From: Neoscytalidium dimidiatum
Taxonomy: Eukaryota; Ascomycota; Dothideomycetes; Botryosphaeriales; Botryosphaeriaceae
Assembly (NCBI GenBank): GCA_037367355.1
Contig: CM074697.1
Coordinates: 1,054,001 to 1,118,000 of the forward strand
Direction of reading: 5' to 3'
Length of the DNA: 64,000 bases
A program made the position numbers and the translations under genes. The notes under the pieces are model-generated. The model saw only the letters and a program-made list of their open reading frames with translations, was not told where the DNA came from and did no database searches. Position 1 is the first letter of the stretch; each line of letters begins with the position of its first letter. Shown here piece after piece: positions 48,810-59,836 of this stretch.

Positions 48810-51800
48810 CTACCAGCTGAACACCTCATCGAAATAATCCACCCAGCAATCGTACTCCTCCGCCGCGCTCCTCACCGCCGCCTCGACCCCGGCCGCCATC
48901 CCGGCCGGCCCGCACAGCAGCACCGCCACCCTGCCTCTCCTCCTCCTCTTCCCCCTCCCTCCCCTCGCCCTCGCCCTCTCCTCGCACACCCCGCGCGCCG
49001 TCTCGGCAATGATCGCACGCACGTCCGGCCGCCCGCGCTCCACCACGACCAAGCCGCCCTCCTCCCCGCTGCCGTCGTCCACGCTCTCTCCCGACGGCGA
49101 AGGAGGAGAAGGGGACGAAGAAGAGGCAGCCGTGCAGAACAACCGCGCCCGATACTCCCCCCTCGCCAGCCCCCCGCGCAACTCGCGCCGCACGACCGCC
49201 CGCATGAACGCCTCCTCGCGCGCCGCCCACACGAGCTGCACGCGCGGCACGCCGCCACCTCTCCTCCGCCCTCCCTCTCCCGCTTCTTCGTCCTCCTCGT
49301 CCTCCTCCTCGCCGCCCCCGCCGTCTTCGACATCCCGCGCCGACGCGCCGGCGGAACCCGCGTCACCGTCCTCCTCGCCGCGCGCCTGACGCACCCTGCG
49401 CGAGTGCTCCCGCAGGTACGGCACCGCCGCGCTGACGCCCGAGCCGCCTGCGACCAGGACCGTGGCGTCGTACGCGCCGGGCAGGGCGTGCGTGGTGCCG
49501 TAGGGGCCCTCGAGGAGGATGAAGGGCCGGTGGGGATGTCGGCGGTGTTTGGAGGCGTGCGCGACGCAGCGGTCGCGCAGGCGGCGGGTCCAGCCGTCGT
49601 AGGGGCGGATCCAGAAGGTGAGGGTCGCGGGGGATTTGGCGGCTGTGGTTGTTGCTGGTTTGGTAGATGATGGGACGGGTGAGGCTGGCGAGGGGGAGCG
49701 GGACGGTGGGAGGAGGGGTTGGGCGCTTGTGCAGGGGTGGAGAGGGGAGGTGGAGTCGTCGTCTTCGCGGGCGGGGGAGGCGGGGGAAGAGTGGGAGGAG
49801 GTTGGTGTGAGAGGGTAGGTTTCTTCTTCTTCTCCGTTGGGATTGGGGTTGGTGGTGGCGTGGCGCCGCCAAGTGCCGAGAGTCATTGGATGGTTCTCGT
49901 AGCCTCGGAGGGAAAAGGGTTGGTAGAGGAAGTAGTATTGGCCTGGCCGGGGCGGGGCGATGTTGCGGCCGGGGATGATTTCGAGAGTGATGATGTTTGA
50001 TGTGGGGTCGTAGGTGGCTGTGGTTTTCGTGAAGGTGGGCCGGCCGCGCTTGAAGCCAACGTTGAGAAAGAGGATGCGGAGAAGGCGCAAGCTGCGGTCA
50101 AGGACCCAGAGAAAGGCGGGGATCCAGAGATACCAATCGTATTCGTGATCGAAGACGCTGGTGTGGCTAGGGGAAGAGGACTTGATGAGCTCAAGAGAGG
50201 TGTGAGAAGAGGGACAGTGACTTACACAAAGAGACCAATCAAAACGGCAAGAGAGGATATGATGTGGCTGTCGATGAAAAGCTCATAATATCTTTCTCTC
50301 AACCATACTGGGGTCGATACGATGAGTAAGAGCGTCATGACAAAAGTTCCCTTTAAATAATTAGTATCGCTGTTCAAGGACTTGGTCTTTAGGTGTCCCT
50401 AAGGCTTACAATCACTCCCATGAAGAACCAATCGGTCTTCATCCATGGCCAGAATATTCCGCCTGATAAGCTTTAGCGAATGCAGAGTTTGGATAGAGGG
50501 GAGAAACCCACTGTCGACGGTAAGGAGGGTGTAAAGCACCGAGTGGGCAATCGCTTCTAGAGTAGCTATCCAAGCCACATGCAGATGGAAACGAATAAAT
50601 GTGGGAAACTTCCAACCAGTTGTCCACATGAAGATGTTGTTCCTACCAGAAAACAGCCACAACATAGGCAGGTTTGCGTAAGAGAGGATGCCAGTACGAT
50701 CAGCTGAGTAGCGCGCAACCTGATGAGGCATTTCTGGGAAACTTCGGAGAGATTAGCTCCGTAGGCGTTGCGAATGCTGGCAGTGAACTTACTATATACT
50801 TTCATTGTAGAAACGATAGTTGGCAAAGTTCAGCGTGATGCTTAGGAGCCAGTACATCCAAACTACCAGAGTCTCTCCAACAGGGAAGAACTTGAAGTTG
50901 AAGCAGGACCTGGAGTCCTTCTCGGTAGCAACGACGCCAGGGACCCGTTCGTACGTCAGACTCTCCGGAGTCCAACGCTCGATACACTCGAAGATCGGTT
51001 GAAACGTCGAAAAAGATAGCGCTTTCCGGCAGCCATGCAGAAGCCAGTGAACACGATCCCGAAGGAATCGACGATAGAGCTGAACCGCGGCCGCCCCGAT
51101 CATCACGACGGCCCAGAACTGGTACATCATGGTCCTTTCGCACAGGTCAGCACACCGTCACCCAGGAACAAGGACGCAAACAGCTCACCCGCCTCGCTTA
51201 TGCGACCACATGGTATACTGCCACGAAAACTGCGCCGACGTCAGCATCCACCCTCCCACAGTCCGACCCCGCAAGCAGAACTCACAATCGTCTCGAAACA
51301 CCGCCGATAAAACGCATCCGACATCAACACCACCTCCTCCAGCACGCCCCCTTCTTCACCCTCGCCGAACTCGACCACCCGCAGCGTGCCCCGCAACTCC
51401 TCGACCGAACGGTTCGCAACCAGGTCCGGCACGGGCATCAGCTCGCCGCCACCACCACCACCACCACCACCACCGCCGGCGCTCCACTTCGCGCAGTGCT
51501 CCCGCACGACGTCGACGACGGGGGCGAAGTCGCGCGGGTCGTCGGAGGCGGCGCAGTGGACCTTGGCGGCGGCGTAGACGGAGGCGGTTTTCAGGGCGTT
51601 GCTGCAGAAGTCGTTGGCGCGGGCGGAGGCGTCGTCGGTCTTGCCGCCCCGGTCGTGGGTGGCGGCGAAGGTCAGGCCGTTGTAGCCCATGAAGACGGCT
51701 TGCACGCACAGCCGGTCGGGGGAGAGGAGGCCGTCCGCGAGCGCCGGGGACGGGATCGCGCAGAGCAGGAGCAACGGCAGCGCTCGCGGCGATGGGCCGG

Positions 51801-51819
51801 AGACGCGGGCGGGCCTCAT
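48810..51819 (-). CDS. Ferric reductase-like transmembrane oxidoreductase, about 890 aa
   Basis: The exons are 51819-51286, 51229-51189, 51134-50793, 50741-50512, 50462-50410, 50350-50226 and 50157-48810, all in one frame. A signal peptide (ending near residue 28) leads into a Cys-containing extracellular domain of about 150 residues. Several membrane helices follow, with haem-ligand candidates in FHLHVAW and IDSHIIS and the family block [15 protein letters not shown]. The FAD loop [15 protein letters not shown], the NADPH loop [27 protein letters not shown] and the ending FDEVFSW complete the FRE architecture. It should pass electrons from NADPH across the plasma membrane to Fe(III) or Cu(II). 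The cytosolic part carries three long low-complexity insertions (Ser/Pro, Gly/Glu, Ser/Asp). Two exons are only 41 and 53 nt. Confidence 0.9.
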
Positions 51820-52461
51820 ACTTGCCTGCCGGCGGCGACGCCGCTCCCGAATCGGTGCTCGGGTGGGTGGGTTGGGATGGTTGTGGGAGGCAAGGTGTCA
51901 CGCAACGCTACTTTGGGAAAGTTGTACAGCCATGAGTCGGCGTTGGGCGGGGAGTCTTCAATAAGCTTATTGATGTTTGGTGATGCGGTAGATTGATAAG
52001 ATATGGGGAGATGATTGAGTTTTTGAAGATCGTAAGATCTCCGCAACCGGGAGACCGCTCGGGCCTCGTATTTCGGTGGCATATTTGTTCCTAGGGCCGA
52101 TCCAATCAGATAAGCAGGGGTGGAGGCATGGGCGCGGATGATCTACTCACGCGGTGTCTGGCATGTGCTTTTGGAGGATTGCACCGAAGGAATGTCGAGT
52201 CGGTCGGCAGGATTTATTCGCCTTCTCACGGTGGATGGATAGCAAATTTGTGAAACATAAAGGACCCCGCCGATACAAGCAACACGTGGAACTGACCCGG
52301 CGGACGAGCGCCCCCAACTCACCATAAAAAAAAGTCATCAATTCAAGTCTTCTACTGAAACGTCATGGTAGCCGTTTCACATCAAGCTGACAAAACAGCA
52401 ACTCAACCTTACCAACAGTCTTCAACCATCGCACCACCGCCAGGCTCTCACCGACTAATAT
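51820..52461. other. Promoter of the ferric reductase gene, no other gene seen
   Basis: These 642 bp lie between two minus-strand genes. GATA-core sequences occur (for example TTGATAAGATATGG near 51993-52007), which could bind iron-responsive GATA factors such as SreA-type repressors; this is only a pattern match. Confidence 0.4.
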
Positions 52462-53197
52462 CTAAGCGGTCTGGAAGTCAACATGATGCATCTCAATCCC
52501 GCTCACCAACGCCCTCAACTTGACGATACTCTCCTTGAACGCGCCCGTCTCCCTGTACGCCATGTGCGCGTCGACACTCTCCCACGCGATCAGCGCCAAG
52601 AACACCAAGCCCTTCTCCCCCTTCAAGCTGCTGTGCTCGACCTCGTCGTCCGCCCACGCGCCCGCCGAGCCGAGAAAGCCTTTCGCATTCTCTGCTGTAA
52701 CACGCGCGAACTCGTCCCACGGCGCGGTGAAGTCGTCCTTGTTGTACGAGGCCGGGAAGTAGAAGGACACGAGCTCGGTGACGGGCGCGGCCGTCGTGAG
52801 CGCCGGGACGGGCGAGGGGAAGGCGTGGTGCGTGAGGGTCGGGGGCGCGGCGAGCAGGGTGGAGATGCCGGCTAGGAAGGGCCCGTAGGAGGGCGAGGCG
52901 ATGAAAGCTTTGTGGTTGTCGATGTTGTCCCAGTCTGCGGGTGTGTTAGCGTGGAGGTGTTGATGGGTGGTGAGGGTGGTGGTGTGGTGGGTGAGAGTGA
53001 GCGAGGGGGTTGGGCGTACCAATCAGCATCTGGGCGTAGTCCGGGTTCTCGCGCTGACGGCCCCAGCCGATGCGCTGGCAGCCGGGCTGCGCGGCGATGG
53101 TGTCGAGGGAGCTGCGCCAGGTGGTGGCGGCGTCGCCGGAGAGGAGGTCGGTGCCCGGCTTCAAAGGCAGGACGGCGCTTTCGGTAACGGGAGCCAT
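52462..53197 (-). CDS. Two-domain dimeric alpha/beta-barrel (ABM-like) protein, 216 aa
   Basis: The exons are 53197-53020 and 52934-52462 with an 85-nt intron; splicing reads QMLIDWDNIDNHKAF. Two ferredoxin-like halves can be seen. The first (about residues 1-85) has W-R-x2-L-D-x-I, GCQRIGWGRQREN and the segment around the splice. The second (about 110-210) has VTELVSFYFP, LVFLALIAWESVDAHMAYRET and a C-terminal helix and strand. This matches the antibiotic-biosynthesis-monooxygenase or stress-responsive A/B-barrel superfamily, whose fungal members are mostly uncharacterised. No signal peptide or membrane segment. Function unknown. Confidence 0.78.
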
Positions 53198-53988
53198 GAT
53201 TTCGAAGTGGAGTCAAGCTGTTGCTGTGTCTGGGTGAGTGATGTGAGAGGGGTGTTTGGGGGTTTTTTATGGGCTCATGCGATGGTGGAGTAAGCATTGG
53301 AAGCTGTAAGATGCTATCAGCAGCAACCCCGCCGTTGCGGCCGGCAGACGTCATCGCCTGCTACATCTGGCTTCCGACTCGTCTGAGGCAGCGGATTTGC
53401 GAGCCAATTGCGCCGATGCGGATCACTTGGAGCATTTCGCGATGGGCAGGGATATAGAAATCTAGTGTGTGCACGCGATGAGGCGGAACTGTGGAATGTA
53501 TTGTACAGTTCCGTGGCTCTCGGGTCGGCGCTGCGCCCCGCCCCGCCCCGCACACCGCGCTGGTGGCCCTGCTACCACTAAACACCAAACCAACCCGACG
53601 ATCTTACAAGGTCAACACGTAAGGTCCGCACCGTGTTGAAAAGGCAAATAATTCTTCACCACGTCTGGCAGATATCTTGAGGCCCTAGAAAGGACAGAAT
53701 CTGATTCCAAATTCCAAACCTCGCGTGAGCGCTGAGATGGTGGATCTCCAATGACGGTAATGTACCAGCAGAGCCACATAATAAACTGGTCCCTCTCCTT
53801 GGCGTCACCCTCGAGTACCGCTATTATCCATGAATCCATATGCCCGTTCCATGGAACAGAAACGTTGGGAAAATGTGCAATCACTACATATAAAATCCTG
53901 TTCCTGCCCGCACCTCTCCCTTAACATTCAGACACCAACAGGGCGAAAATCGTTCAGACCCATCAAATAAAATTACCACCGAACAATC
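53198..53988. other. Divergent intergenic region, no gene seen
   Basis: These 791 bp lie between the ABM-like gene and the secreted-protein gene and probably carry both promoters. A CCCCGCCCCGCCCCGC block lies near 53535-53551. Confidence 0.4.
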
Positions 53989-54546
53989 ATGAAATTCACC
54001 ACCGCAACTCTGGCCACCGGCCTCCTCCTACTCTGCCTCAGCACATCCGCCGCCCCCATCATCGACGACCATGTTCGTCGCCCCCCAGCCCCGCCGATCG
54101 AAGGAGATGTCTCCTCGCTGGACGCAAGCATCTTCCATGACCTCCCCGGCCCCGTCGTCCCCGACAGTCTCCCCAAGATCATGAACGATAGCCACAAGCG
54201 ACTCGTCTGTCATCCGCACCCCATTAATGGCGGCAGGAAGTGTCCGCCCAGCGACCGGGGAAGAAGATACAAGACAATCAAGGAGATGCTTAGGGACGGA
54301 GGTCGCCGCTTGGAAGCCGAGTCCGTTACACTTGACAACCCAGTGTATGAGGGAGAGGCGTCTGCGGATGAAGAGGAGTCTGTCAACGTGAAGAGAAACA
54401 ATGTGACCGACGATGGGAAGGGCAAGGAGAAGAATGAAAAGGAGGAGCTGAGGAAGGCGATGGAGGAGCTGAGGAAGGCGAAGGAGGAGCAGCGGAAGAT
54501 GTGGGTGGAGAATCGGATCATTGACTGGGGCGTGGTGCAAGAGTAG
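53989..54546 (+). CDS. Putative secreted protein, 185 aa, Lys/Glu-rich C-terminus
   Basis: This is a single-exon gene. Residues 1-21 form a clear signal peptide (hydrophobic LLLLCLSTSAA, then cleavage near AAP). The mature part has no domain I recognise. It contains dibasic sites RR (about 30) and KR (about 135) that a Kex2-type protease could cut, a Pro-rich start, a CHPHPINGGRKCPP segment with two Cys, and a long amphipathic charged helix with repeated EELRKA/KEEQRK units. An AT-rich leader and a good context (AATCATGA) precede the ATG. It may be secreted or cell-wall associated; no close family is known to me. Confidence 0.62.
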   Translation: MKFTTATLATGLLLLCLSTSAAPIIDDHVRRPPAPPIEGDVSSLDASIFHDLPGPVVPDSLPKIMNDSHKRLVCHPHPINGGRKCPPSDRGRRYKTIKEMLRDGGRRLEAESVTLDNPVYEGEASADEEESVNVKRNNVTDDGKGKEKNEKEELRKAMEELRKAKEEQRKMWVENRIIDWGVVQE

Positions 54547-54805
54547 TTTTTTTTTTGTTTTTTTTTTTGGTAATTTCCGTTATTCTCGCGGTCTCGTCGT
54601 TCTCGTTGATACAGTGGAGTTGATTCCACCCGTTTGATTCATTACAGGTGTAGCCCCTTGGTATTAGCCGAGACTTGTTGAGCTGTTAGGGAACACCGGT
54701 ATTTGGAATAAATCGATTCTACACCAAAATTGCAGAGATAAGTCCCAGAAATCCATCGGACGTTGCCACTGGCGTTGTCACTTCTTTTCTTTCCGGCCGT
54801 TTCCT

Positions 54806-55012
54806 TTATGCGCCACCCTCCCTCTTGGCGTACTCCTCTTCCATGCGCTCCTCGTACAGCTTCTCGGCCGCCAGCTCTGCCTCAGATTTGGGCTGCTGCG
54901 GCGGCTGTGCGCTGGCGGATGACGTGGTGGTGGAGGCGGTTTGAGTGCTGCTCTCAGAGACGCTTGTCTCGGAGTTTGAAGGCTTCTCGGTGGAGTGGAT
55001 TGGGATAGGCAT
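54806..55012 (-). CDS. Small conserved-looking protein, 68 aa, unknown function
   Basis: This is a single open frame starting at a true ATG. The N-terminal half is Ser/Thr-rich and disordered; the last 25 residues (KSEAELAAEKLYEERMEEEYAKREGGA region) form a charged helix, which gives it a non-random look. No signal peptide or domain. An ATG-distal intron or additional exon cannot be excluded. I do not recognise a family. Confidence 0.5.
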   Translation of the reverse strand: MPIPIHSTEKPSNSETSVSESSTQTASTTTSSASAQPPQQPKSEAELAAEKLYEERMEEEYAKREGGA

Positions 55013-55947
55013 GTTGGATGTCTAGGGCATGTGCGTTGGTAATGCTGCAGAAGTGGAAGTTGGGGGGGGTGGGTGAAGACTGATGAGCAAGCGGACCTGT
55101 TACTGGTATGTTTTGGTGATGTAATTCAAATGTGTTGGTTGGTGAAGGTGGATGATAGTTTGAGCTGAGCTTTTATGTAAGGACGCACGGCGCTGGAACT
55201 ACGTCACCTGTGGCGAGTGGCGGTGCAAGTGCTGCGCCACGCCTCTTCATTCATCCCTCGTGCCACCCAGACTTTGCCCGCATAGCTGTCGGAATCAACC
55301 ACGTGCACCATTTCTGCGCGTCCACAAGGTAACAGTGACTCTCGAGGGCCTCTTGTCGGTGGCATGCCCTTCTGGACCCTTCAATCACGGGTGTAGGTCC
55401 TATGGTCAAATTACCTCCTCATCTTTCCGCCGATTTGTAGATTGTTCCTGCTTTCTTGAAATCGACATATTGGCGAACTACTGTGGTAAGTCAGAACATG
55501 ATGAAACTCATGCAGCTTTCTGTATTTGAATGGCAGAGAACCGTAGATATGAATCCTAACTACCTATGCCTGAGTCATCCCTGGAGAAATGGCAGCTGTA
55601 ACTATTAAAGTCGATGCGCCTTTCTCGCCGAATGGACCATAAAGAGTCAAGCTTCGTATCTCGCCAACCACATTCACCACCACACCCATCACCAGCAACA
55701 ACACGCTCGCCGCCCCACTTGCGAGCAAGACGTCCAGCACACCCACCGCCCATCCCTGCCCCCACCACGCCCCCTCCCCCTCCGTCTCCCCCTCGCCATC
55801 CCCCAACTTCTCCCGCACCCACACTCCCCCTTCCCGACCCCCGTCCGCGCACCCGAGCCCCTGCCCTCCCTCCTCCCCTTCCTCCTCGCCTCCCTCAACG
55901 CCGCCCTCCAGCCCCACCCCGCCCTCGCCGCCACCGACGCCCTCGGC
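55013..55947. other. Intergenic or 5' region of the coiled-coil gene
   Basis: No safe gene. The frame of the downstream coiled-coil gene is open back to about 55603 without an ATG, Pro-rich at first and better ordered after about 55855. A missing upstream exon is possible. A 17-codon frame beginning MAAVTIKVDAPF at 55588 looks gene-like but ends in a stop. Confidence 0.4.
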
Positions 55948-56766
55948 ATGGCCCTCGGCCTCGCCCACGGCCTGCACGCCGTGCAGCTGGCCGGCACCGG
56001 CCTGCAAGTCGCGTCGGGCGTGGGCAAGGCGGTGGCGCGGAGGATGCGCGTTGCGCGCGCGCTGAGGGCGTGGAACGACGGGTGCGGGAGGGCGGCCGGG
56101 GTCGTGGCGAGGGTGGTGGGGACGGCGGGGATGGTGGAGGCGGTGGGGATGGGGGTGGAGGCCCGGTTGCGGGTGTTGGGGGAGGAGATGGGTTGGGAGG
56201 GAGACGGAGACGGAGACGGAGAGGGGGAGACGGATGTTGGAGGCGTGCTGAGGAGGAGGATGAGGGCGTTGGACGGGTTCGTGGCGGAGCTGGACTTTGG
56301 GGATTTGGAGGGCGGATGCAGAGAGGAGCCGGACGGGTGGTGGGGGAGGGTCGGCGCGGCGCAGGTTCGGCGTGCGGAGGAGAAGGATCGGAAGAAGGTG
56401 CGGAAGATGAGGGAAGGGAAGGAGAAGGAGAGGGTCAGGGCGCGGAAGGATTTCGAGAAGGAGATGGCCAAGATTGAGGAGGACTGGGAGAAGGCGGAGA
56501 GGAAGGCGCAGAAGGAGTTGGAGAAACGGAAGGTGCAGAGGGATCCGGCTGAGCGGTTGAAGGTTGAGAAAGAATTGCAAAAAGAGAGGGAAAGGCTGGA
56601 GAGGGAGACGCAGAAGGTGCTGGGGGAGAGTGAGGAGGCTGTCGCGAAGATGAAGAAGAAACAGAATAAGAAGACTAAGAAGCTATTGTGGGTCGTTATA
56701 AAGAATATCGAGGAGGGACAGGCTCTGCCACCGCAGGAGCAAGATTTTGGGTCTGACGATGAATGA
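55948..56766 (+). CDS. Unrecognised protein with C-terminal coiled coil, about 272 aa or longer
   Basis: The frame ends at 56766. Residues 1-80 are small-residue-rich and hydrophobic (MALGLAHGLHAVQLAGTGLQ, GVVARVVGTAGMVEAVG), perhaps helical hairpins. The centre is acidic, and residues 140-245 are a very strong Lys/Glu/Arg coiled coil ending in KKTKKLLWVVIKNIEE, followed by an acidic QDFGSDDE tail. The coiled coil and tail make the frame convincing. The start does not: the frame is open upstream to about 55603 without ATG, so an earlier exon may exist. A long minus-strand frame over the same place ends in a hydrophobic segment but is otherwise low-complexity. Confidence 0.55.
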   Translation: MALGLAHGLHAVQLAGTGLQVASGVGKAVARRMRVARALRAWNDGCGRAAGVVARVVGTAGMVEAVGMGVEARLRVLGEEMGWEGDGDGDGEGETDVGGVLRRRMRALDGFVAELDFGDLEGGCREEPDGWWGRVGAAQVRRAEEKDRKKVRKMREGKEKERVRARKDFEKEMAKIEEDWEKAERKAQKELEKRKVQRDPAERLKVEKELQKERERLERETQKVLGESEEAVAKMKKKQNKKTKKLLWVVIKNIEEGQALPPQEQDFGSDDE

Positions 56767-58708
56767 GGGAAGAAACAGCGGGCACAATAATAGAGCCCCT
56801 TGCGTCACCCACTATGAATATCTCTATTTTAGAGATCCAGTGTAGATGAACTGTTGAAGTTCCGTAGCACACATGTATCATGTTGAATAGCAGGCAAACA
56901 CATCTCCTTGAAACGTGTGTTGATTGACACGATAGTTTCAAAGTGCTTAATAATCATAGCACTTCCGTGGTACGTTCCAGCCCCGACGCCGCAGTACTCT
57001 CACCGGTATTTTTGTTCTCAACGATGGCATGGCCAAAGCACTTAAATGACTTGGGGATTCATACAAAGCAGTGTTTCACATGAGCTCCGCCATTAGAGAC
57101 ATTGGTCGTAGGCAAGGAGCTTTTACCCTTCAAAGGGCAATAGGAAAGACTAATGTACTCTTCGTACTATGTACTCGCGCCAGTAAAGTTCCCTTTAAAT
57201 TCAGTAAAAATATTCTTCGACTTACCAACCAGTGAATCCAGTGTATTTTAGCCACAGATCAGAATTCATTTAACAGAAGAGAACAGCTAAACCCTAAGGG
57301 AGGGCGTATTTTAAACCTCAGTTCATTTTATATCAGCAACATACATTCTAAAGTTACTGACCGCTATTAGCATTATAGGTACATGTATATTTGCATCAAA
57401 ACTACTTTCGATGTGTCAGCGTACCTCATGTCTCCTGAGCTGCCTCAAAAGCCCCCTTCAAACAAGCCATACGGTGTGAAAGGTTCATATATTTTTGGCA
57501 AACCTAGACCTACCCACAGGACATGACTTTCTTACGGTAGAAGCCGTTTATCCACTAGTTTATCTTCCGCCTTGAGGCGCTGTCGCTATGAGGTTAACAA
57601 GAATGCCATGCACAGCACAATGCTGGACCATCAGAGTCTGTTGTGTGGCATTGAATGAATTTCTCGATCGGATTAGTTCAGAGACCAGGAAATACTGGAC
57701 AATAAGTAAAATTTGCAAGTGGAAGACTGGTATAAGTTGTTTTGCAGTAGCTACATGTTGTACCTTCAAGTATACAAGTTTTGCTATTCTAACAGCAATG
57801 GGGCCGATTTCCTCCAGAGCGCCTGGACAGCATATTCGCGCAGAAGAACGTACAATCGTCTTCGATATTGCCGCATCCGAACAATATTGATCAGTAAAAT
57901 GCCTTGATGCTGCTTTCTTCTTAATTAGTGTCTTGGCTCTGTGCTGAAATCTTTCTCTTTGCCCAATGCGAGGATTCCAGCCTGCCTGGTTCGTGCCGCA
58001 TCAATTATATAGCACTCTCTCCACCGGTCAGCTCTAGACTCTTCAAAAATCCATGGCCTCACCGGCCACGGACTAAAAGGACTATGTGGTGTGTGTCGAG
58101 CTGCAAACTTTCTTTGGCACTTATCCGTACCAGATGGATCTTGGCAGTGCGGGAGGGGCACCTCCTTCCGAGCAAAGGATCTTTGTGCAGCTCGAAAACC
58201 GTATTCAACGAAGTCTGCCATCGCATCTTCAGCAATTCACCGACCCCCACTTACTGAAAAGCAACATCCCAGCTTTCCTGCAGCTTCGAGGCGGTAACAA
58301 CGGGACGGCCCGTACCCGGGCCGATCGAAATCAAAAGAGCCACCGCGGAATGAACGATGGAACAACACATCAACAATGTCTTAGCGAAAGCCTCTCGCGG
58401 ACACAAGGGCATGCAGAACGGATTTGGATGCTCACAAATGCAAGTCCTCACCTAATTCTGGGATTGAAGCTGCACTTCTGCTTTGCACAATATCAAACGC
58501 CTCGTCAAGGGATGGCGTCCAGAAAAGGAACGCAGCGATGAACCGTCATCTTCCTCACATGATGACATTCTAAAAGGTAGAGCTGTCCGCCAGAAAGAAG
58601 TAAAGGGTATGAAAAGATAGTCCCTCCACTCTTCAGTCCTGCACAAAGCCATCAGTGCATTTCTCGTCGAAAGGTCTATGCAAGTTACGCATCAAATCGC
58701 TCAGCGTA
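56767..58708. other. 1.9-kb intergenic region, AT-rich, no gene seen
   Basis: The part from about 56.9 to 57.9 kb is visibly AT-richer than its flanks. Short frames (for example 58086-58541 on the plus strand) have no signal peptide, domain or coding-like composition. No tRNA or repeat was recognised. Confidence 0.4.
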
Positions 58709-59008
58709 ATGAAAATTACACTGCCTACCCTCCTTAGTGTTATACTGGTAGCCCCGGCTGTCCTCTCCGACAATCGTGAATGTAATGGCTGGTGGGTGGA
58801 TTGCGAGCTCCGCACAAGAAGGCTACCGCGAAGCCCGATGTGGCTAGTGCTTGCTGTACCGGGTCCATGCTGGGGGCCTGACAACGCACAACTGACAGTG
58901 CTGGGACCTCGGCAACGACTAGTGGTAGGCCAGTGTCTCCGTGATAACCGGACCTGCTTAGCAGATGAACATCACTGGGTCTTGGAGAGGGTGTTGCCCA
59001 ACACTTGA
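58709..59008 (+). CDS. Candidate small secreted Cys-containing protein, 99 aa
   Basis: The frame from the ATG at 58709 begins with a convincing signal peptide (MKITLPTLLSVILVAPAVLS, cut near residue 19-20). The mature part of about 80 residues has five Cys and three Trp-rich stretches, with no recognisable domain. Size, signal and Cys content fit the class of small secreted, effector-like proteins. The gene is intronless, and an odd number of Cys weakens the case. It lies alone in a gene-poor stretch. It could be a chance frame. Confidence 0.4.
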   Translation: MKITLPTLLSVILVAPAVLSDNRECNGWWVDCELRTRRLPRSPMWLVLAVPGPCWGPDNAQLTVLGPRQRLVVGQCLRDNRTCLADEHHWVLERVLPNT

Positions 59009-59836
59009 CGGATGGATACTTGCTCTATCTTATTTCGATAGAGGTTAACATAAGCGGGTAGAGCGTTCGAGGCGTACCGAGAGAGAAGAGGAGGCGTGCA
59101 CGGATGGGGATGGACTCCGCGGACATGGACGGGATAAGTTTTCCCGGTAAATCGATTGTGGTCACTCGTTCAATTGGAGTGCACTTTACGCAACTGCTAT
59201 TCATTCCAATGCGGTTGATGCCAGAGCGTCCAAGCGTCATGATATAAGGCTCGGATGTCGAATAGGGGGCGTACCGCGCTGTGACGAACAGTCTTATCAC
59301 TCTAAAAGTAAGCTAGAACCCGTGATCCGTCTACATCCTTGATACTGCGTCTCGTATCAATGCTGCAGATCGAGAACGTCTGGTTAGGCGTGCTTTGTGG
59401 AGCGAGTCAGGCGCTAAAGAAACCCATTGATCCGAGCCGAGAGACACCACCGAGGTCATTTGATCCCACCTTCCGTTGACTTCCGGCGATGCAATATTTA
59501 ACTTGGCCATGGCCCACTCTTGGAAACTCTAAATACACTGCCACGTTTCTATGTCGCATTATTTAGTAGACGTACTGGACCGAGTCCCAGTACCCTTTCT
59601 TTTCTGTCTAGTCCCCTTCGCACATTTTTTTTATATGTACCTCTCCCATCTACTTTACGTTTCGATTCGAAAATAAAGGAAATGCGTAGAAGGTACAGTA
59701 ACAAACAGGAAATTCCCTCGCATTGCTACTGGGCGACTTAAATCCGAAGCAACACATATCAACACATCAACAACCATTTTGGCTCCGTTCCGACATAAAA
59801 ATCAAGCGCACACCGTTACAACAGTACATCAGTACA
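59009..59836. other. Intergenic region, no gene seen
   Basis: It contains the 3' flank of the desaturase gene at its right end. No supported feature. Confidence 0.4.

Noticed and set aside
48765..49670. 301-residue plus-strand frame, Pro/Arg-rich
   Set aside because: Antisense to the ferric reductase NADPH domain; composition is that of GC-rich noise.
58086..58541. 151-residue plus-strand frame
   Set aside because: No signal peptide, domain or coding-like composition; probably chance.
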